From Variovorax sp. HW608 (lineage in GTDB: Bacteria > Pseudomonadota > Gammaproteobacteria > Burkholderiales > Burkholderiaceae_C): a DNA stretch of 64,000 nt. The position numbers were made by a program, and so were the translations under genes. Below, piece by piece: positions 28,951 through 38,975 of the stretch. Position 1 is the stretch's first letter, and every line of letters begins with the position of its first letter. Below the pieces are notes generated by a model. That model had not been told where the DNA came from, searched no databases, and saw nothing but the letters and a program-made list of their open reading frames with translations. The stretch lies in assembly GCF_900090195.1 (NCBI RefSeq), contig NZ_LT607803.1:6412229-6476228 (forward strand), read 5' to 3'.

Positions 28951-30366
28951 TCAGGCGCGCGCGATGTGCAGCAGGTTGGTGGTTCCGGCCTTGCCGAAGG
29001 GCATGCCGGCGGCGATCACGACGATGTCGCCGGGGTTCGCATGGCCTTCGTTGCGTGCCACGGCGCAACCCGTCTCGACCATGGCCGGCACGTCGCCGAC
29101 GTCGTGTTCCAGGTGCACCGGGTGCACGCCCCAGGCCAGCGCAAGACGGCGTGCGACCGGCATTTCGGGCGTGATGCCAAGCACCGGCACCACCGGGCGC
29201 TCGCGCGCCGCGCGCAGGCTCGTGGAGCCGGAACGCGTGTAGGTGACCATCGCCGTCACCGGCACCAGGCTCGCGGTCTGCCGCAGCGACGCGCAGATCG
29301 CGTCGGCCACCGTCGGCTGGGGCGCGCTGTGCGATGCGTCGATCACCGTGCGGTAGTGCGGATCGCGCTCCACCTCGGCAATGATGCGGTCCATCATCGC
29401 GACCGCCTCGCGCGGATATCGGCCCGAGGCCGATTCGGCCGACAGCATCACCGCGTCCGCGCCGTCGTAGATCGCCGTCGCCACATCCGAGGCCTCGGCA
29501 CGCGTGGGCACCGGCGCGCCGATCATCGACTCGAGCATCTGAGTGGCGACGATCACCGGCTTGCCGGCATCGCGGCAGGCACGCACGATGCGCTTCTGGA
29601 TGCGCGGCACCTGCTCGGCCGGCATCTCCACGCCGAGGTCGCCGCGGGCGACCATCACCGCATCGGACAGCGCGACGATGGCGTCGAGCCGTTCGATCGC
29701 CGCCGGCTTCTCCAGCTTGGCGAGCACCCCCGCGCGGCCCTGCACGATCCCGCGCAGCTCCTGCATGTCCTCGGGCCGCTGCACGAACGAGAGCGCCACC
29801 CAGTCGACGCCGAGCGCCAGGCCGAAGTCCAGGTCGGCGCGGTCCTTGGCCGTCAGCGCCGAGATCGGCAGCAGCACGCCGGGCACGTTGACGCCCTTGC
29901 GCTCCGACAGGATGCCGCCCGCGATGACCGTGGTGTCCGCGAAATGAGGGCCGCAGGCCTGCACGCGCAGGCGGATCTTGCCGTCGTCGAGCAGCAGATC
30001 GGTGCCGGCTTCGAGCGCCGCGAAGATCTCCGGATGCAGCAGCGGTGCGCGCCGCGCGCTGCCCGGCGCGCTATCGAGGTCGAGGCGGAAAGAGTTGCCG
30101 GCGATCAGCGTGACCGGACCATCGGCGAAGCTGCCGACCCGCAGCTTGGGCCCCTGCAGGTCGAGCAGGATGGCGATCGGCCGCCCGGTCTCCTCTTCGA
30201 TGCGCCGCACGATGTCGTAGCGCGCGCGGTGCTGCTCATGGCTGCCATGGCTGAAGTTGAAGCGGAACACGTCGGCGCCGGCATCGAAGAGCGCACGGAT
30301 GGTCTCGGCGTCGGAGCTCGCCGGCCCGAGGGTGGCGACGATCTTGGCTTGGCGTTGGCGATGCAT
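28951..30366 (-). CDS. pyk: Pyruvate kinase
   Basis: Makes pyruvate and ATP from phosphoenolpyruvate. The 471-residue protein has [37 protein letters not shown], and the catalytic Lys region [14 protein letters not shown] followed by [10 protein letters not shown]. The C-terminal domain is complete. It starts 11 bp after the aldehyde dehydrogenase gene, so the lower half of glycolysis is co-regulated with Entner-Doudoroff enzymes here. Confidence 0.96.
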   Translation of the reverse strand: MHRQRQAKIVATLGPASSDAETIRALFDAGADVFRFNFSHGSHEQHRARYDIVRRIEEETGRPIAILLDLQGPKLRVGSFADGPVTLIAGNSFRLDLDSAPGSARRAPLLHPEIFAALEAGTDLLLDDGKIRLRVQACGPHFADTTVIAGGILSERKGVNVPGVLLPISALTAKDRADLDFGLALGVDWVALSFVQRPEDMQELRGIVQGRAGVLAKLEKPAAIERLDAIVALSDAVMVARGDLGVEMPAEQVPRIQKRIVRACRDAGKPVIVATQMLESMIGAPVPTRAEASDVATAIYDGADAVMLSAESASGRYPREAVAMMDRIIAEVERDPHYRTVIDASHSAPQPTVADAICASLRQTASLVPVTAMVTYTRSGSTSLRAARERPVVPVLGITPEMPVARRLALAWGVHPVHLEHDVGDVPAMVETGCAVARNEGHANPGDIVVIAAGMPFGKAGTTNLLHIARA

Positions 30367-30377
30367 GGCCCGCCCCT

Positions 30378-32015
30378 TCAGAGAATGAAGCCGGTGTTGA
30401 TGAAGCTGGACTGGTGGTCCTGCACGATGGCGTTGAGCAGCTTCTTGGCTTGCTCGGTCTGCTTGGCGGCCACCATCGAGCGGATCGAGAAGGCGCGCAG
30501 CGCATCGGCCACCGACAGCGTGCCCTCGGCCGAGTCCTTGCGGCCGGCAAAGGGAAACACGTCCGGGCCGCGCTGGCATTGGCAGTTGATGTTGACGCGG
30601 CACACCTGGTTGACCAGCGGGTCGACCAGCGCGCCGATCTGGCCCGGGTCGGAGCCGAAGATGCTGACCTGCTGGCCGTGGTCCGAGGTGATGACGTAGT
30701 CGAGCGCGGTCTCGATGTCGTCGAAGGGCATCACCGGCACCAGCGGGCCGAACTGCTCCTCGCGGTAGAGCTTCATGCCCTCGGCGACCGGGTACACCAC
30801 CGCGGGATGGAACAGCGTCTGGCAGAACTCGCCGCCGCCCTCGTTGACGACGCGTGCGCCCTTCGCGCGGGCATCGTCGAGCGCCTCGGTCATGTAGGCG
30901 GTGCGGTGCAGTCCGGGCAGCGGCGTGATGCTCACGCCGCTCTCCCAGGGCATGCCGATCTTGAGCTTGTCGAGTTCCTCCACGAAGCGCTGCAGGAAGC
31001 GGTCGGCGATCGAGCGGTGCACGATCAGCATCTTGAGCGCCGTGCAGCGCTGGCCGTTGAACGACAGCGCGCCCAGGAGGCATTCCTTGACCGTGAGCTC
31101 GATGTCGGCGTCGGGCAGGATGATGGCGGCGTTCTTGGCGTCCAGGCCGAGGATCGCCCGCAGGCGGTGCGACTTCGGATGCTGCTTCTTCAGGTGGTCG
31201 GCCACCTTGCTCGAACCGATCAGCGCCAGCACGTTGACCTTGCCCGAGGCCAAGAGGCGCGGCACCACCAGCGCACCGGGCGCATAGATGGTGTTGATCA
31301 CGCCCGCGGGAAAGGCCGAGCGGAAGGCCTCCAGCAGCGGATGGAACAAGAGCGTGCCGTACTGCGGCGGCTTGAACACCACCGTGTTGCCCATCAGCAG
31401 TGCCGGGATCAGCGTCGCGAAAGTCTCGTTCAGCGGGTAGTTGTACGGCCCCATGCAGAGCACCACGCCGAGCGGCGTGCGCCGGATCTGGCCGATGGTG
31501 CCCTCGGCGATCTCGAAGCGCGAGCTCGCGTTGTCCAGGTCCTTCAGCGCCTGGATGGTGGCCTGGATGTACTCGACGGTGCGGTCGAACTCCTTGCGCG
31601 AATCGGCCAGGCTCTTGCCGATCTCCCACATGATCAGGTTCACGATCGCCTCGCGCTGCTGCGCCATGCGGCGCACGAACTCCTGCATGCAGGCGATGCG
31701 CTCGGCCACCGCCATGGTCGGCCATTCGCCGCGGCCGTTGGCATAGGCGGCCACCGCGGCGTCGAGCGCGGCATCGCTCTCGGCCTCGCCCATCACCGGG
31801 TAGCTGCCGATCTCGACCTGGCGCACTTCGCCGGTGGCAGCATCGCGCGTGCACACCGGCGACAGCACGGTCTTGCTCGGGCCGCTCCATTCGATCAGCC
31901 GGCCGGCGACCAGCGAGTGGCGCTGGTGGATCTGTTCGGCCAGGCGGTATTCGGCCGGGATGTCCTCGGGAGCGGGAAAGTGCTGTGCGAGTTGGGCGCT
32001 GCGGTCGGTGGTCAT
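30378..32015 (-). CDS. Aldehyde dehydrogenase, GapN-like non-phosphorylating G3P dehydrogenase
   Basis: A 545-residue ALDH-family enzyme. Nucleophile Cys324 is in FNGQRCTALK; MGPYNYPLNETFATLIPALL and FKPPQYGTL match NADP-dependent glyceraldehyde-3-phosphate dehydrogenases (GapN/ALDH11-like). The motif that usually holds the general-base Glu (ELGGK) reads GLDAK, so Gly290 occupies that position. Between pyk and ROK genes in an Entner-Doudoroff operon, oxidation of glyceraldehyde-3-phosphate with NADPH production is the most sensible role, though other semialdehydes cannot be excluded. Start ATG 32015 has GGAG upstream. Confidence 0.8.
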   Translation of the reverse strand: MTTDRSAQLAQHFPAPEDIPAEYRLAEQIHQRHSLVAGRLIEWSGPSKTVLSPVCTRDAATGEVRQVEIGSYPVMGEAESDAALDAAVAAYANGRGEWPTMAVAERIACMQEFVRRMAQQREAIVNLIMWEIGKSLADSRKEFDRTVEYIQATIQALKDLDNASSRFEIAEGTIGQIRRTPLGVVLCMGPYNYPLNETFATLIPALLMGNTVVFKPPQYGTLLFHPLLEAFRSAFPAGVINTIYAPGALVVPRLLASGKVNVLALIGSSKVADHLKKQHPKSHRLRAILGLDAKNAAIILPDADIELTVKECLLGALSFNGQRCTALKMLIVHRSIADRFLQRFVEELDKLKIGMPWESGVSITPLPGLHRTAYMTEALDDARAKGARVVNEGGGEFCQTLFHPAVVYPVAEGMKLYREEQFGPLVPVMPFDDIETALDYVITSDHGQQVSIFGSDPGQIGALVDPLVNQVCRVNINCQCQRGPDVFPFAGRKDSAEGTLSVADALRAFSIRSMVAAKQTEQAKKLLNAIVQDHQSSFINTGFIL

Positions 32016-32037
32016 GGGGTCTCCGTAGGGTTGGGGA

Positions 32038-33255
32038 TCAGCGATCGAGCTTGAGGAACAGGTCGCGATCGGGGGCGAAGTTCGCGTACAGCGGCAACAT
32101 CGCGCCGCCGATCGCGCGTGCATCGGCGCCAATGGCGCCGGCGAGCAGTCCGGGACGCGCGATGCCTTCCCAGCTGAACCGGTCCAGCGCGCCATCGATC
32201 TGCGCCAGAACCTCAGCCAGCATCTCGCGGCTGAACGACCCGTCGACGATCACGCCGTCGAGCTCCAGCAGCGCCGTCGCGCTATGAATGGCCATGGCGA
32301 TCGCCGGGCTCGCCCCCTGCATCCATTCGCGCGTGATGGGCAGCCATGGCGCCTCGACCGCGCGCGCATCGGCGACGGCGCGCGCGTCGAGCCCCGCCTG
32401 CGCGTACATCTTCTCGAGCGTGAAGAGGGATGCCACGCTCAGCAATTGGCGCGGCGCAGCGCCGTCGGCGCCGCCGAGCCCGAGCGGCATCGACCCCAGG
32501 GCCCCGGCGTTGCCGGTGGCTCCGGGACGCAGGTGGCTGTCGATCACGAGCCCCCCGCCGATGAAGGTGTCGATGAAGACGTACAGGAAGCTGCGGACGC
32601 TGCGTCCGCGCCCGGCCACCAGTTCGGCCACGCAGGCGGCTGCCGTGTCCTTGACGAGTTCGACCGGCAGCGACGTCATGGCAGCCACCCGCGCGCGGAT
32701 GTCGATGTCGTTCCACTTGGCGGCCTGCTCCGGCGCCACGCCGAGCAGCGACTGCCAGCCGCCGAGCGACAGCGGCGCCGCGATGCCGATGCCGTACAGC
32801 AATTCCGCACGCTCGGGGCCGAGCGACTGGCGCAAGGTCTTCAGGCGCGCGCGGATCTCGTCGAACAAGGTGTCGGGATCGGGGAACTCGTAGGCCAGCG
32901 TCAGGCGCTCGCGCACCTGTTCGGTGAAGTCGACCAGCAGCACGTCGAGGCTGCGCCGCCCGATCTTGATGCCGATCGAATACGCGCCTTCGGGATTCAG
33001 CGCCATCGGCACGGACGGCTGCCCGATCTTGCCGCGCAGCGGCGCGCGCTTGACCACCAGCGCGTCGGCCTCCAGGCGCGAGATGATGATCTGCACCGTC
33101 TGCGCCGAGAGATGGGTCAGGCGCGCGATCTCTGCCTTCGGCAGCGGGCCGTTCAGGCGGATCGCCTGCAGCACCACGCGCTCGTTGAACTGGCGTATGC
33201 CCACCTGGTTGGAACCGCGCGGACGCACCCCATCGGCACCCTGGGCGCTGTTCAT
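32038..33255 (-). CDS. ROK-family transcriptional regulator (leftward operon)
   Basis: A 405-residue NagC/XylR-type repressor. Winged helix at about 20-80 (NERVVLQAIRLNGPLPKAEI, then LSAQTVQIIISRLEAD), followed by a ROK sugar-kinase-like domain (GIGIAAPLSLGG; LYVFIDTFIGGGLVID; GNAGALGSMP). It overlaps the FucU-like gene by 4 bp (ATGA) and is 22 bp upstream of the GapN-like gene. It probably controls this divergent sugar region; the palindrome at 33798 over the -35 element is a good operator candidate. Confidence 0.88.
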   Translation of the reverse strand: MNSAQGADGVRPRGSNQVGIRQFNERVVLQAIRLNGPLPKAEIARLTHLSAQTVQIIISRLEADALVVKRAPLRGKIGQPSVPMALNPEGAYSIGIKIGRRSLDVLLVDFTEQVRERLTLAYEFPDPDTLFDEIRARLKTLRQSLGPERAELLYGIGIAAPLSLGGWQSLLGVAPEQAAKWNDIDIRARVAAMTSLPVELVKDTAAACVAELVAGRGRSVRSFLYVFIDTFIGGGLVIDSHLRPGATGNAGALGSMPLGLGGADGAAPRQLLSVASLFTLEKMYAQAGLDARAVADARAVEAPWLPITREWMQGASPAIAMAIHSATALLELDGVIVDGSFSREMLAEVLAQIDGALDRFSWEGIARPGLLAGAIGADARAIGGAMLPLYANFAPDRDLFLKLDR

Positions 33256-33707
33256 GGCAGGAGGTCCTGTGCGATCACGCCCTTCCTGAACAGGAAGTTG
33301 GCGTAGGGCTGCAACTCGCCCGTCTGCACGATGGCGTAGGCGCCGCGCACGCGCTCGTAGAACGCGAAACGCTCCACCGGCTCGCACTGGGCGTCCGTCG
33401 CATCGCGGCGCGAGACCAGTTGGCCGATGACGTCGCGCTGCAGCGCCGAGCGATAGCCCTCGGGGGTGCCGCTCACCTGCATGAACGCGACCGGCTGGGT
33501 CACGGCTGCATCGAGCGGGAACACGGACAGGACCGCTCTGCAGGCCTCGCGCATCCCCACGCCGGACAGGCGCAGGATCGGCTTGCCGCGGCCGAGCGAC
33601 GCGGCCGTGAAATTGGCATCGGCCAGGACGATCTCGTCGCCATGCCCCATTTCGCACAACACCTTGAGCAGTTCGGGGCAAAGGAGCGGGTCGATGTTCT
33701 TCAGCAA
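33252..33707 (-). CDS. FucU/RbsD-family sugar mutarotase
   Basis: A 151-residue protein of the FucU branch: LKNIDPLLCPELLKVLCEMG at the N-terminus, HGDEIVLADANF with the conserved His, and RFAFYERVRGAYAIVQTGE near the C-terminus. These enzymes interconvert sugar anomers. The frame is open to a GTG at 33719, but GGAG seven bases before the TTG at 33707 and the classical start (M)LKNIDPL favour the TTG. It is first in the leftward operon and overlaps the ROK gene by 4 bp. Confidence 0.82.
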   Translation of the reverse strand: MLKNIDPLLCPELLKVLCEMGHGDEIVLADANFTAASLGRGKPILRLSGVGMREACRAVLSVFPLDAAVTQPVAFMQVSGTPEGYRSALQRDVIGQLVSRRDATDAQCEPVERFAFYERVRGAYAIVQTGELQPYANFLFRKGVIAQDLLP

Positions 33708-33778
33708 GCTTGTCTCCACGTGCGGCCGGTCGACGGACCGACCGCGGTTCCTTGGTCTGTCGCCCTTGCGACAAGGGG

Positions 33779-33807
33779 ATTATGGGCACTTCATATTAAT
33801 AAATCAA
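33779..33807 (-). promoter_or_regulatory. Sigma-70-type promoter of the leftward sugar operon
   Basis: On the minus strand, TTGATT (33802-33807) and CATAAT (33779-33784) are separated by exactly 17 bp, giving a strong -35/-10 pair. It points at the FucU-like gene with a leader of roughly 65 nt. Confidence 0.6.
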
Positions 33808-33818
33808 TTGAATTTATT
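33798..33818. promoter_or_regulatory. 21-bp palindrome over the -35 element, likely ROK operator
   Basis: AATAAAT (33798-33804) and ATTTATT (33812-33818) are perfect inverted arms around CAATTGA. It overlaps the -35 hexamer of the leftward promoter, the expected position for repression. NagC/XylR-type ROK repressors bind AT-rich palindromes of this kind; which of the two ROK proteins binds is unknown. Confidence 0.6.
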
Positions 33819-34071
33819 TAGTGTTCTCCCTAATCCCTGACCCAGCGGAAGGAGCGCCAGGCCCCGCCTCGGCAACCCGTCCTTTGCCCTTGCCTGGCCT
33901 GAGCCTGGACCGAGTCGATCCCAACCGTCCGTCGGACCCGGATCCGCGGAAACGAAACATCGGGAAATCCCTGATCGCGCATCTCGACCCACGCACTAAA
34001 CTTTCTTCAACTTGAATTAATTAATAGCCGAGACGATGCGAATGCCGGCCCGGCACTCAAGGAGACATGCG

Positions 34072-35328
34072 GTGAGACAAAGCGGCCCCGGACGGGGTAC
34101 GAATTCGGTGAACCTGCGGCTCTACAACGAGCGCACGCTGCTGCAGCGCCTGCGCCGCGCCGGTGAGGCCTCGAAGGCCGATCTGGCGCGCTGGGCCCAG
34201 CTCACGAACACCGCCGTCGGCAGCATCGTCCAGTCGCTCGAGGAGTCCCACCTGATCGAAACGGCCGGCCGCCGCCAGGAAGGCCAGCGCGGCCAGCCCG
34301 CCGGCCTCTACCGCATCAACCCCGAAGGCGCCTACGGCATCGGCGTGCGGCTCGACCGCACCAGCATCGAAACCGTGCTGATCGACCTCGGCGGCCGCAT
34401 CCTCGCCCGTGAAGCGCATGACCTTCTCCTGCCCCATCCCGAGCGCGCGCTGGCGCTCGTGACGAAAGACGTGGCCCGCATGGTCGCGGCGCTCGACCGC
34501 GAGCAGCGCGGCCGCCTGATGGGTGTGGGCCTGGCCCAGCCCTACAACCTCGGAAGCTGGCTGCGCGAACTCGACCTGAAAGCCGACTTCCGCATCTGGG
34601 ACGACGTCGACTTCGGCGCCCTGCTCTCCCAGGCCGTCCAGCAGCCGGTGTTCAAGGAAAACGACGGCAACGCCGCCGCCATCGCCGAGCTTTTCTTCGG
34701 CGTCGGCCGCGAGGAAAACGACTTCCTCTACGTCTTCATCGGCGCCGCGCTCGGCGCCGGCGCCGTGATCGGCGGCGAGAGCCTGCGCGGCAGCACCGGC
34801 AACGCGGCCGACCTCGGGCTCATGCCGGTCCCGCCCAGCCGCCTGGCATCGGCCCCGCCCTTGGACCGTCAATGGGACATCCTGCTGTCGCGCGCCTCGC
34901 TGAATTCGCTGGCGCGCCACCTGCGCCACAACGGCCTGCCGGTGCGCAACCACGACGACCTCGAAGCGCGCGTCCAATCCGGCGGCCGCGAAGTCAACGA
35001 ATGGCTCGACGACTGCGTGGATGCCCTCGTTCCTTCGCTGCGCGCATCGCTCGCGGTGCTCGACCTGCCCGCCGTGGTGATCGACTGCGACATCGACGAA
35101 GGCCTGGTCGACCAGCTCATCCGGCGCGTCGATGCGGGCCTCAGGCAGATCGCACCCGAAGCCCGGCAGACGCCGCGCCTGCTGCGCGGCAGCTTCGGCG
35201 CCAATGCCGGCGCCGTCGGCGCGGCCAGCCTGCCCATGTTCTTCAGTTTCTCGCCGCGCGCCGACGTGCTGCGCGGACAGTCCGCCTCCGCTTTCTCCCA
35301 CACCGCCAAGGAGACCACCCATGCCTGA
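34072..35328 (+). CDS. ROK-family transcriptional regulator (rightward operon)
   Basis: A 418-residue ROK repressor. Winged helix ([20 protein letters not shown], then [16 protein letters not shown]), then a ROK domain with [36 protein letters not shown] and [11 protein letters not shown]. The GTG at 34072 is chosen because AAGGAG sits seven bases upstream; ATG 34036 would add 12 residues without a ribosome site. Its end overlaps the ABC ATPase gene by 8 bp, so regulator and transporter are coupled. Having two ROK regulators back to back is unusual. Confidence 0.87.
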   Translation: MRQSGPGRGTNSVNLRLYNERTLLQRLRRAGEASKADLARWAQLTNTAVGSIVQSLEESHLIETAGRRQEGQRGQPAGLYRINPEGAYGIGVRLDRTSIETVLIDLGGRILAREAHDLLLPHPERALALVTKDVARMVAALDREQRGRLMGVGLAQPYNLGSWLRELDLKADFRIWDDVDFGALLSQAVQQPVFKENDGNAAAIAELFFGVGREENDFLYVFIGAALGAGAVIGGESLRGSTGNAADLGLMPVPPSRLASAPPLDRQWDILLSRASLNSLARHLRHNGLPVRNHDDLEARVQSGGREVNEWLDDCVDALVPSLRASLAVLDLPAVVIDCDIDEGLVDQLIRRVDAGLRQIAPEARQTPRLLRGSFGANAGAVGAASLPMFFSFSPRADVLRGQSASAFSHTAKETTHA

Positions 35329-36862
35329 AGGCACCCCTCACCTGCTCGAACTGCGCAACATCTCCAAGACCTTCCCCGGCGTGAAGGCCTTGCAGAACGT
35401 GCAACTGCAAGCCAACAAGGGCCTCGTGCATGCCCTGATGGGCGAGAACGGCGCCGGCAAGTCGACGCTCATGAAGATCCTCTCGGGCGCCTACATGCCC
35501 GACCCCGGCGCCGAGATCCGCATCGACGGCAAGCCCGTGACCATCGATGGCCCGCTGGCGGCCAAGGCGCTCGGCGTGTCAGTGATCTACCAGGAGCTCA
35601 GCCTCGCGCCCAACCTCACGGTGGCGGAGAACATCTACATGGGCCGCCCGATGGTCAAGGGCGCGCTGGTCGACCGCGCCGGCATGGCCGAATCGTGCGC
35701 CGCCACGCTGCAGCGCCTCGGTGCGGACTTCGGGCCGTCCACCATCGTCGAGACGCTCTCCATCGCGCAGCGCCAGCTGGTGGAAATCGCACGCGCGGTG
35801 CACTTCGACTGCCGCATCCTGGTGATGGACGAGCCGACCACGCCGCTGTCCACCCACGAGACCGACCGCCTCTTCGCGCTCATCAAGCGCCTGCGCAGCG
35901 AGGGCATCGCGATCCTCTACATCAGCCATCGCATGGACGAGATCGACGAGCTGGCCGACGAGGTCACGGTGCTGCGCGACGGCACCTACGTCGGCACGCT
36001 GGCGCGCGCCGAGCTCTCGCGCGACAAGCTGGTGAAGATGATGGTCGGCCGCGACCTCTCGGGTTTCTACCGCAAGGAACACCAGGGCCTGCACACGGGC
36101 GAGCGCATGCTGGCGGTGCGCAACATGTCCGACGGCCGCCGCGTGCGCGACTGCAGCCTGGAGCTGTTCGCGGGCGAGGTGCTCGGCCTTGCCGGCCTGG
36201 TCGGCGCCGGACGCACGGAACTGGCGCGGCTGATCTTCGGCGCCGATGCCCGCACCAGCGGCGAAGTGCAGCTGGGCGACAAGCCCCTCAAGATCGAGCA
36301 GCCGCTCGACGCCATCCGCTCGGGCATCCTCTACCTGACCGAAGACCGCAAGGGCGAGGGCCTGTTCCTCGACCTGAGCGTGCGCGAAAACATCAACGTG
36401 ATGGTCTGCCCGCTGGACGCCCAGGCCGGCGGCGTGATGGACGGCCGGCGCGCCGTCGAGCGCGCCCGCGATGCGATTCGGCAGCTCTCGATCCGCGTCG
36501 CCTCGCCGCGCGTCAACGTGGGATCGCTGTCGGGCGGCAACCAGCAGAAGGTGCTGCTGGCGCGCCTCTTGGAGCTCAAGCCGAAGGTGCTGATCCTCGA
36601 CGAGCCCACGCGCGGCGTGGACATCGGCGCCAAGAGCGAGATCTATCGCCTGATCGACGAGCTCGCGCGCCGCGGCGTCGCGGTGCTCGTGATCTCGAGC
36701 GAGCTGGCCGAAGTGGTCGGCATCTGCGACCGCGTGATCGTGATGCGCGAGGGCCATCTCGTCGGCGAAGTCGGCGGCGACACCGGCATCGCGATCACCC
36801 AGGAAAACATCGTGGCCCTGGCCACCGGCGCCACCAGCGGCACCGTCCCGACCGTGCACTGA
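35321..36862 (+). CDS. Sugar ABC transporter ATP-binding protein, two-domain
   Basis: A 513-residue RbsA/MglA-type ATPase with two nucleotide-binding domains. The first has Walker A GENGAGKS and Walker [13 protein letters not shown]; its signature reads [11 protein letters not shown]. The second has a degenerate Walker A ([10 protein letters not shown]), [13 protein letters not shown] and [18 protein letters not shown], as normal for the family. It imports a monosaccharide with the permease and binding protein that follow. Confidence 0.94.
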   Translation: MPEGTPHLLELRNISKTFPGVKALQNVQLQANKGLVHALMGENGAGKSTLMKILSGAYMPDPGAEIRIDGKPVTIDGPLAAKALGVSVIYQELSLAPNLTVAENIYMGRPMVKGALVDRAGMAESCAATLQRLGADFGPSTIVETLSIAQRQLVEIARAVHFDCRILVMDEPTTPLSTHETDRLFALIKRLRSEGIAILYISHRMDEIDELADEVTVLRDGTYVGTLARAELSRDKLVKMMVGRDLSGFYRKEHQGLHTGERMLAVRNMSDGRRVRDCSLELFAGEVLGLAGLVGAGRTELARLIFGADARTSGEVQLGDKPLKIEQPLDAIRSGILYLTEDRKGEGLFLDLSVRENINVMVCPLDAQAGGVMDGRRAVERARDAIRQLSIRVASPRVNVGSLSGGNQQKVLLARLLELKPKVLILDEPTRGVDIGAKSEIYRLIDELARRGVAVLVISSELAEVVGICDRVIVMREGHLVGEVGGDTGIAITQENIVALATGATSGTVPTVH

Positions 36863-36894
36863 CCCCTTCACCCCTACGCATCCGGAGACACACC

Positions 36895-37965
36895 ATGAAC
36901 CCATCGCACCCGGCCGACCCGGCCCTGCCCGATCCCTTCCCGGCAGCCGCCCCGATCGCCGACGGCAGCAGCACGCCCGCCGTTCCCGTCACGGAGCACG
37001 TGAAGCCCGTCGTGCCGACATCGCGCAGCAAGGACCTCCTGCGCGCCATCGGCATGCTGCCGGTGCTGATCCTGCTGTGCATCGGCTTTGCGGTGTCGAG
37101 CGAGAACTTCGCCAGCTGGCAGAACTTCTCCATCATCACCCAGCAGGCCTCGATCAACATCGTGCTCGCCGCGGGCATGACCTTCGTCATCCTCACCGGC
37201 GGCATCGACCTGTCGGTGGGCTCGATCCTGGCGGCCTCGGCCGTGGTGGCCATGCTGATGTCGAACGTTCCCGGCCTCGGCATGCTGGGCATCGCCGCGG
37301 GCCTCGGCTGCGGCCTCGTCTTCGGCCTGATCAACGGCGTGCTCGTGGCCTTCGTGAAGCTGCCGCCGTTCATCGTGACGCTCGGTGCACTCACCGCGGT
37401 GCGCGGCATCGCGCGGCTGATCGGCAACGACGCCACCGTCTTCAACCCGCAGCTGCCCTTCGCCTTCATCGGCAACGGCGACGTGCTGGGCGTGCCATGG
37501 CTGGTGATCATCGCCTTCGCGGTGATCGCGCTGTCGTGGTTCATCCTGCGCCGCACGGTGCTGGGCCTGAACATCTACTCGGTCGGCGGCAACCCCGAAG
37601 CCGCGCGCCTCGCGGGCATCAAGGTCTGGGCGGTGCTGCTGTTCGTCTACTGCACCTCGGGGCTGCTCTCGGGCCTGGGCGGCGTGATGGCTTCGGCGCG
37701 GCTCTACGCGGCCAATGGACTGCAGCTGGGCGCCTCCTACGAACTCGACGCGATCGCCGCCGTGATCCTTGGCGGCACCAGCTTCGTCGGCGGCACGGGC
37801 TCGATCGTCGGCACATTGGTCGGCGCGCTGATCATCGCGGTGCTCACCAACGGCCTGATCCTGCTGGGCGTGTCCGACATCTGGCAATACATCGTCAAGG
37901 GCCTCGTGATCATCGGCGCCGTCGCGCTCGATCGCTACCGCCGCAAGGGCTCCGCAAGGACCTGA
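36895..37965 (+). CDS. Sugar ABC transporter permease, RbsC/FrcC type
   Basis: A 356-residue inner-membrane permease with a long polar N-terminal tail (about 50 residues) before the first helix. It carries FVILTGGIDLSVGSILAASA, the conserved EAA-like loop GGNPEAARLAGI, and GAYELDAI-like LGASYELDAIAAVILGGTSF. GGAG precedes the ATG by about 8 bases. Order ATPase-permease-binding protein-kinase resembles fructose or ribose systems. Confidence 0.93.
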   Translation: MNPSHPADPALPDPFPAAAPIADGSSTPAVPVTEHVKPVVPTSRSKDLLRAIGMLPVLILLCIGFAVSSENFASWQNFSIITQQASINIVLAAGMTFVILTGGIDLSVGSILAASAVVAMLMSNVPGLGMLGIAAGLGCGLVFGLINGVLVAFVKLPPFIVTLGALTAVRGIARLIGNDATVFNPQLPFAFIGNGDVLGVPWLVIIAFAVIALSWFILRRTVLGLNIYSVGGNPEAARLAGIKVWAVLLFVYCTSGLLSGLGGVMASARLYAANGLQLGASYELDAIAAVILGGTSFVGGTGSIVGTLVGALIIAVLTNGLILLGVSDIWQYIVKGLVIIGAVALDRYRRKGSART

Positions 37966-38019
37966 CCCCCGCATCGCTTCCCCTCAACCCACCCACCAAC
38001 CACCACCTGGAGACTCTTC

Positions 38020-38958
38020 ATGCGCAAGCAACTCTTCGCCCTCGCCGCCATTGCCGCTGCCCTCGCGGCGCCCCTCGCACACGCCGCGGACAAGGAATTC
38101 AAGAACGTGGGCATCACGCTGGGCTCGATGGGCAATCCCTTCTTCGTCTCGCTCGCCAAGGGCGCCGAAGCCAGGGCCAAGCAGTACAACCCGAACGTGA
38201 AGGTCACGGCGCTGTCGGCCGACTACGACCTGAACAAGCAGTTCTCGCAGATCGACGGCTTCATCTCCGCCGGCTCGGACCTGATCCTGGTGAACGCGGT
38301 CGATGCCAAGGCGATCGAGCCGGCGCTGATGAAGGCCAAGAAGGCCGGCATCATCGTGGTCGGCGTGGACGTGGCGGCCAACGGCGCCGATGCCACCGTG
38401 CAGACCAACAACGTGCAGGCCGGCGAGATCGCCTGCCAGTACATCGCCGACAAGCTCGGCGGCAAGGGCAATGTGATCATCCAGAACGGCCCGCAGGTGT
38501 CGGCCGTGATCGACCGCGTCAACGGCTGCAAGACGGTGTTCAAGAAGAGCCCCGACATCAAGGTCCTCTCGGACGACCAGGACGCCAAGGGCTCGCGCGA
38601 AGGGGGCCTGAACGTGATGCAGAACCACCTCACGCGCTTCCCCAAGATCGATGCGGTGTTCGCCATCAACGACCCGCAGGCGATCGGCACCGACCTGGCG
38701 GCCAAGCAGCTCAACCGCAAGAACATCATCATCACCTCGGTGGACGGCGCGCCGGACATCGAGACCGCGCTCAAGGGCGACACCCAGGTGCAGGCCTCGG
38801 CCAGCCAGGACCCCTACATGATCGCCGTGAAGGCGGTGGAGATCGGGCATGACATCCTCAACGGCAAGAAGCCCGAGTCCCCGATGACGCTGTTGCCCTC
38901 GACGCTGATCACGCGCACCAACGTCAAGGACTACAAGGGCTGGCAGGCGCCGCGCTGA
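38020..38958 (+). CDS. Sugar ABC transporter periplasmic binding protein
   Basis: A 312-residue type 1 periplasmic binding protein (RbsB/FrcB-like). The signal peptide is MRKQLFALAAIAAALAAPLA with cleavage after AHA. The mature domain starts KNVGITLGSMGNPFFVSLAK, and later shows VFAINDPQAIGTDLAA and VDGAPDIETAL. The sugar bound cannot be read from the sequence; the kinase two genes on favours a hexose such as fructose. Confidence 0.93.
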   Translation: MRKQLFALAAIAAALAAPLAHAADKEFKNVGITLGSMGNPFFVSLAKGAEARAKQYNPNVKVTALSADYDLNKQFSQIDGFISAGSDLILVNAVDAKAIEPALMKAKKAGIIVVGVDVAANGADATVQTNNVQAGEIACQYIADKLGGKGNVIIQNGPQVSAVIDRVNGCKTVFKKSPDIKVLSDDQDAKGSREGGLNVMQNHLTRFPKIDAVFAINDPQAIGTDLAAKQLNRKNIIITSVDGAPDIETALKGDTQVQASASQDPYMIAVKAVEIGHDILNGKKPESPMTLLPSTLITRTNVKDYKGWQAPR

Positions 38959-38975
38959 AGCCGGGAGGAACCGTC

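Larger units (their letters stand above)
33708..34071. promoter_or_regulatory. Divergent promoter region between the two sugar operons
   Basis: This 364-bp gap is the longest without a gene. It has two AT-rich islands (about 33786-33822 and 33997-34026) unlike the GC-rich surroundings. The first holds a sigma-70-like promoter and a palindrome; the second holds TTCAA-C-TTGAA (34006-34016) overlapping ATTAATTAAT (34016-34025) just before the rightward ROK gene. The middle is GC-rich with no recognisable structure. Confidence 0.7.
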
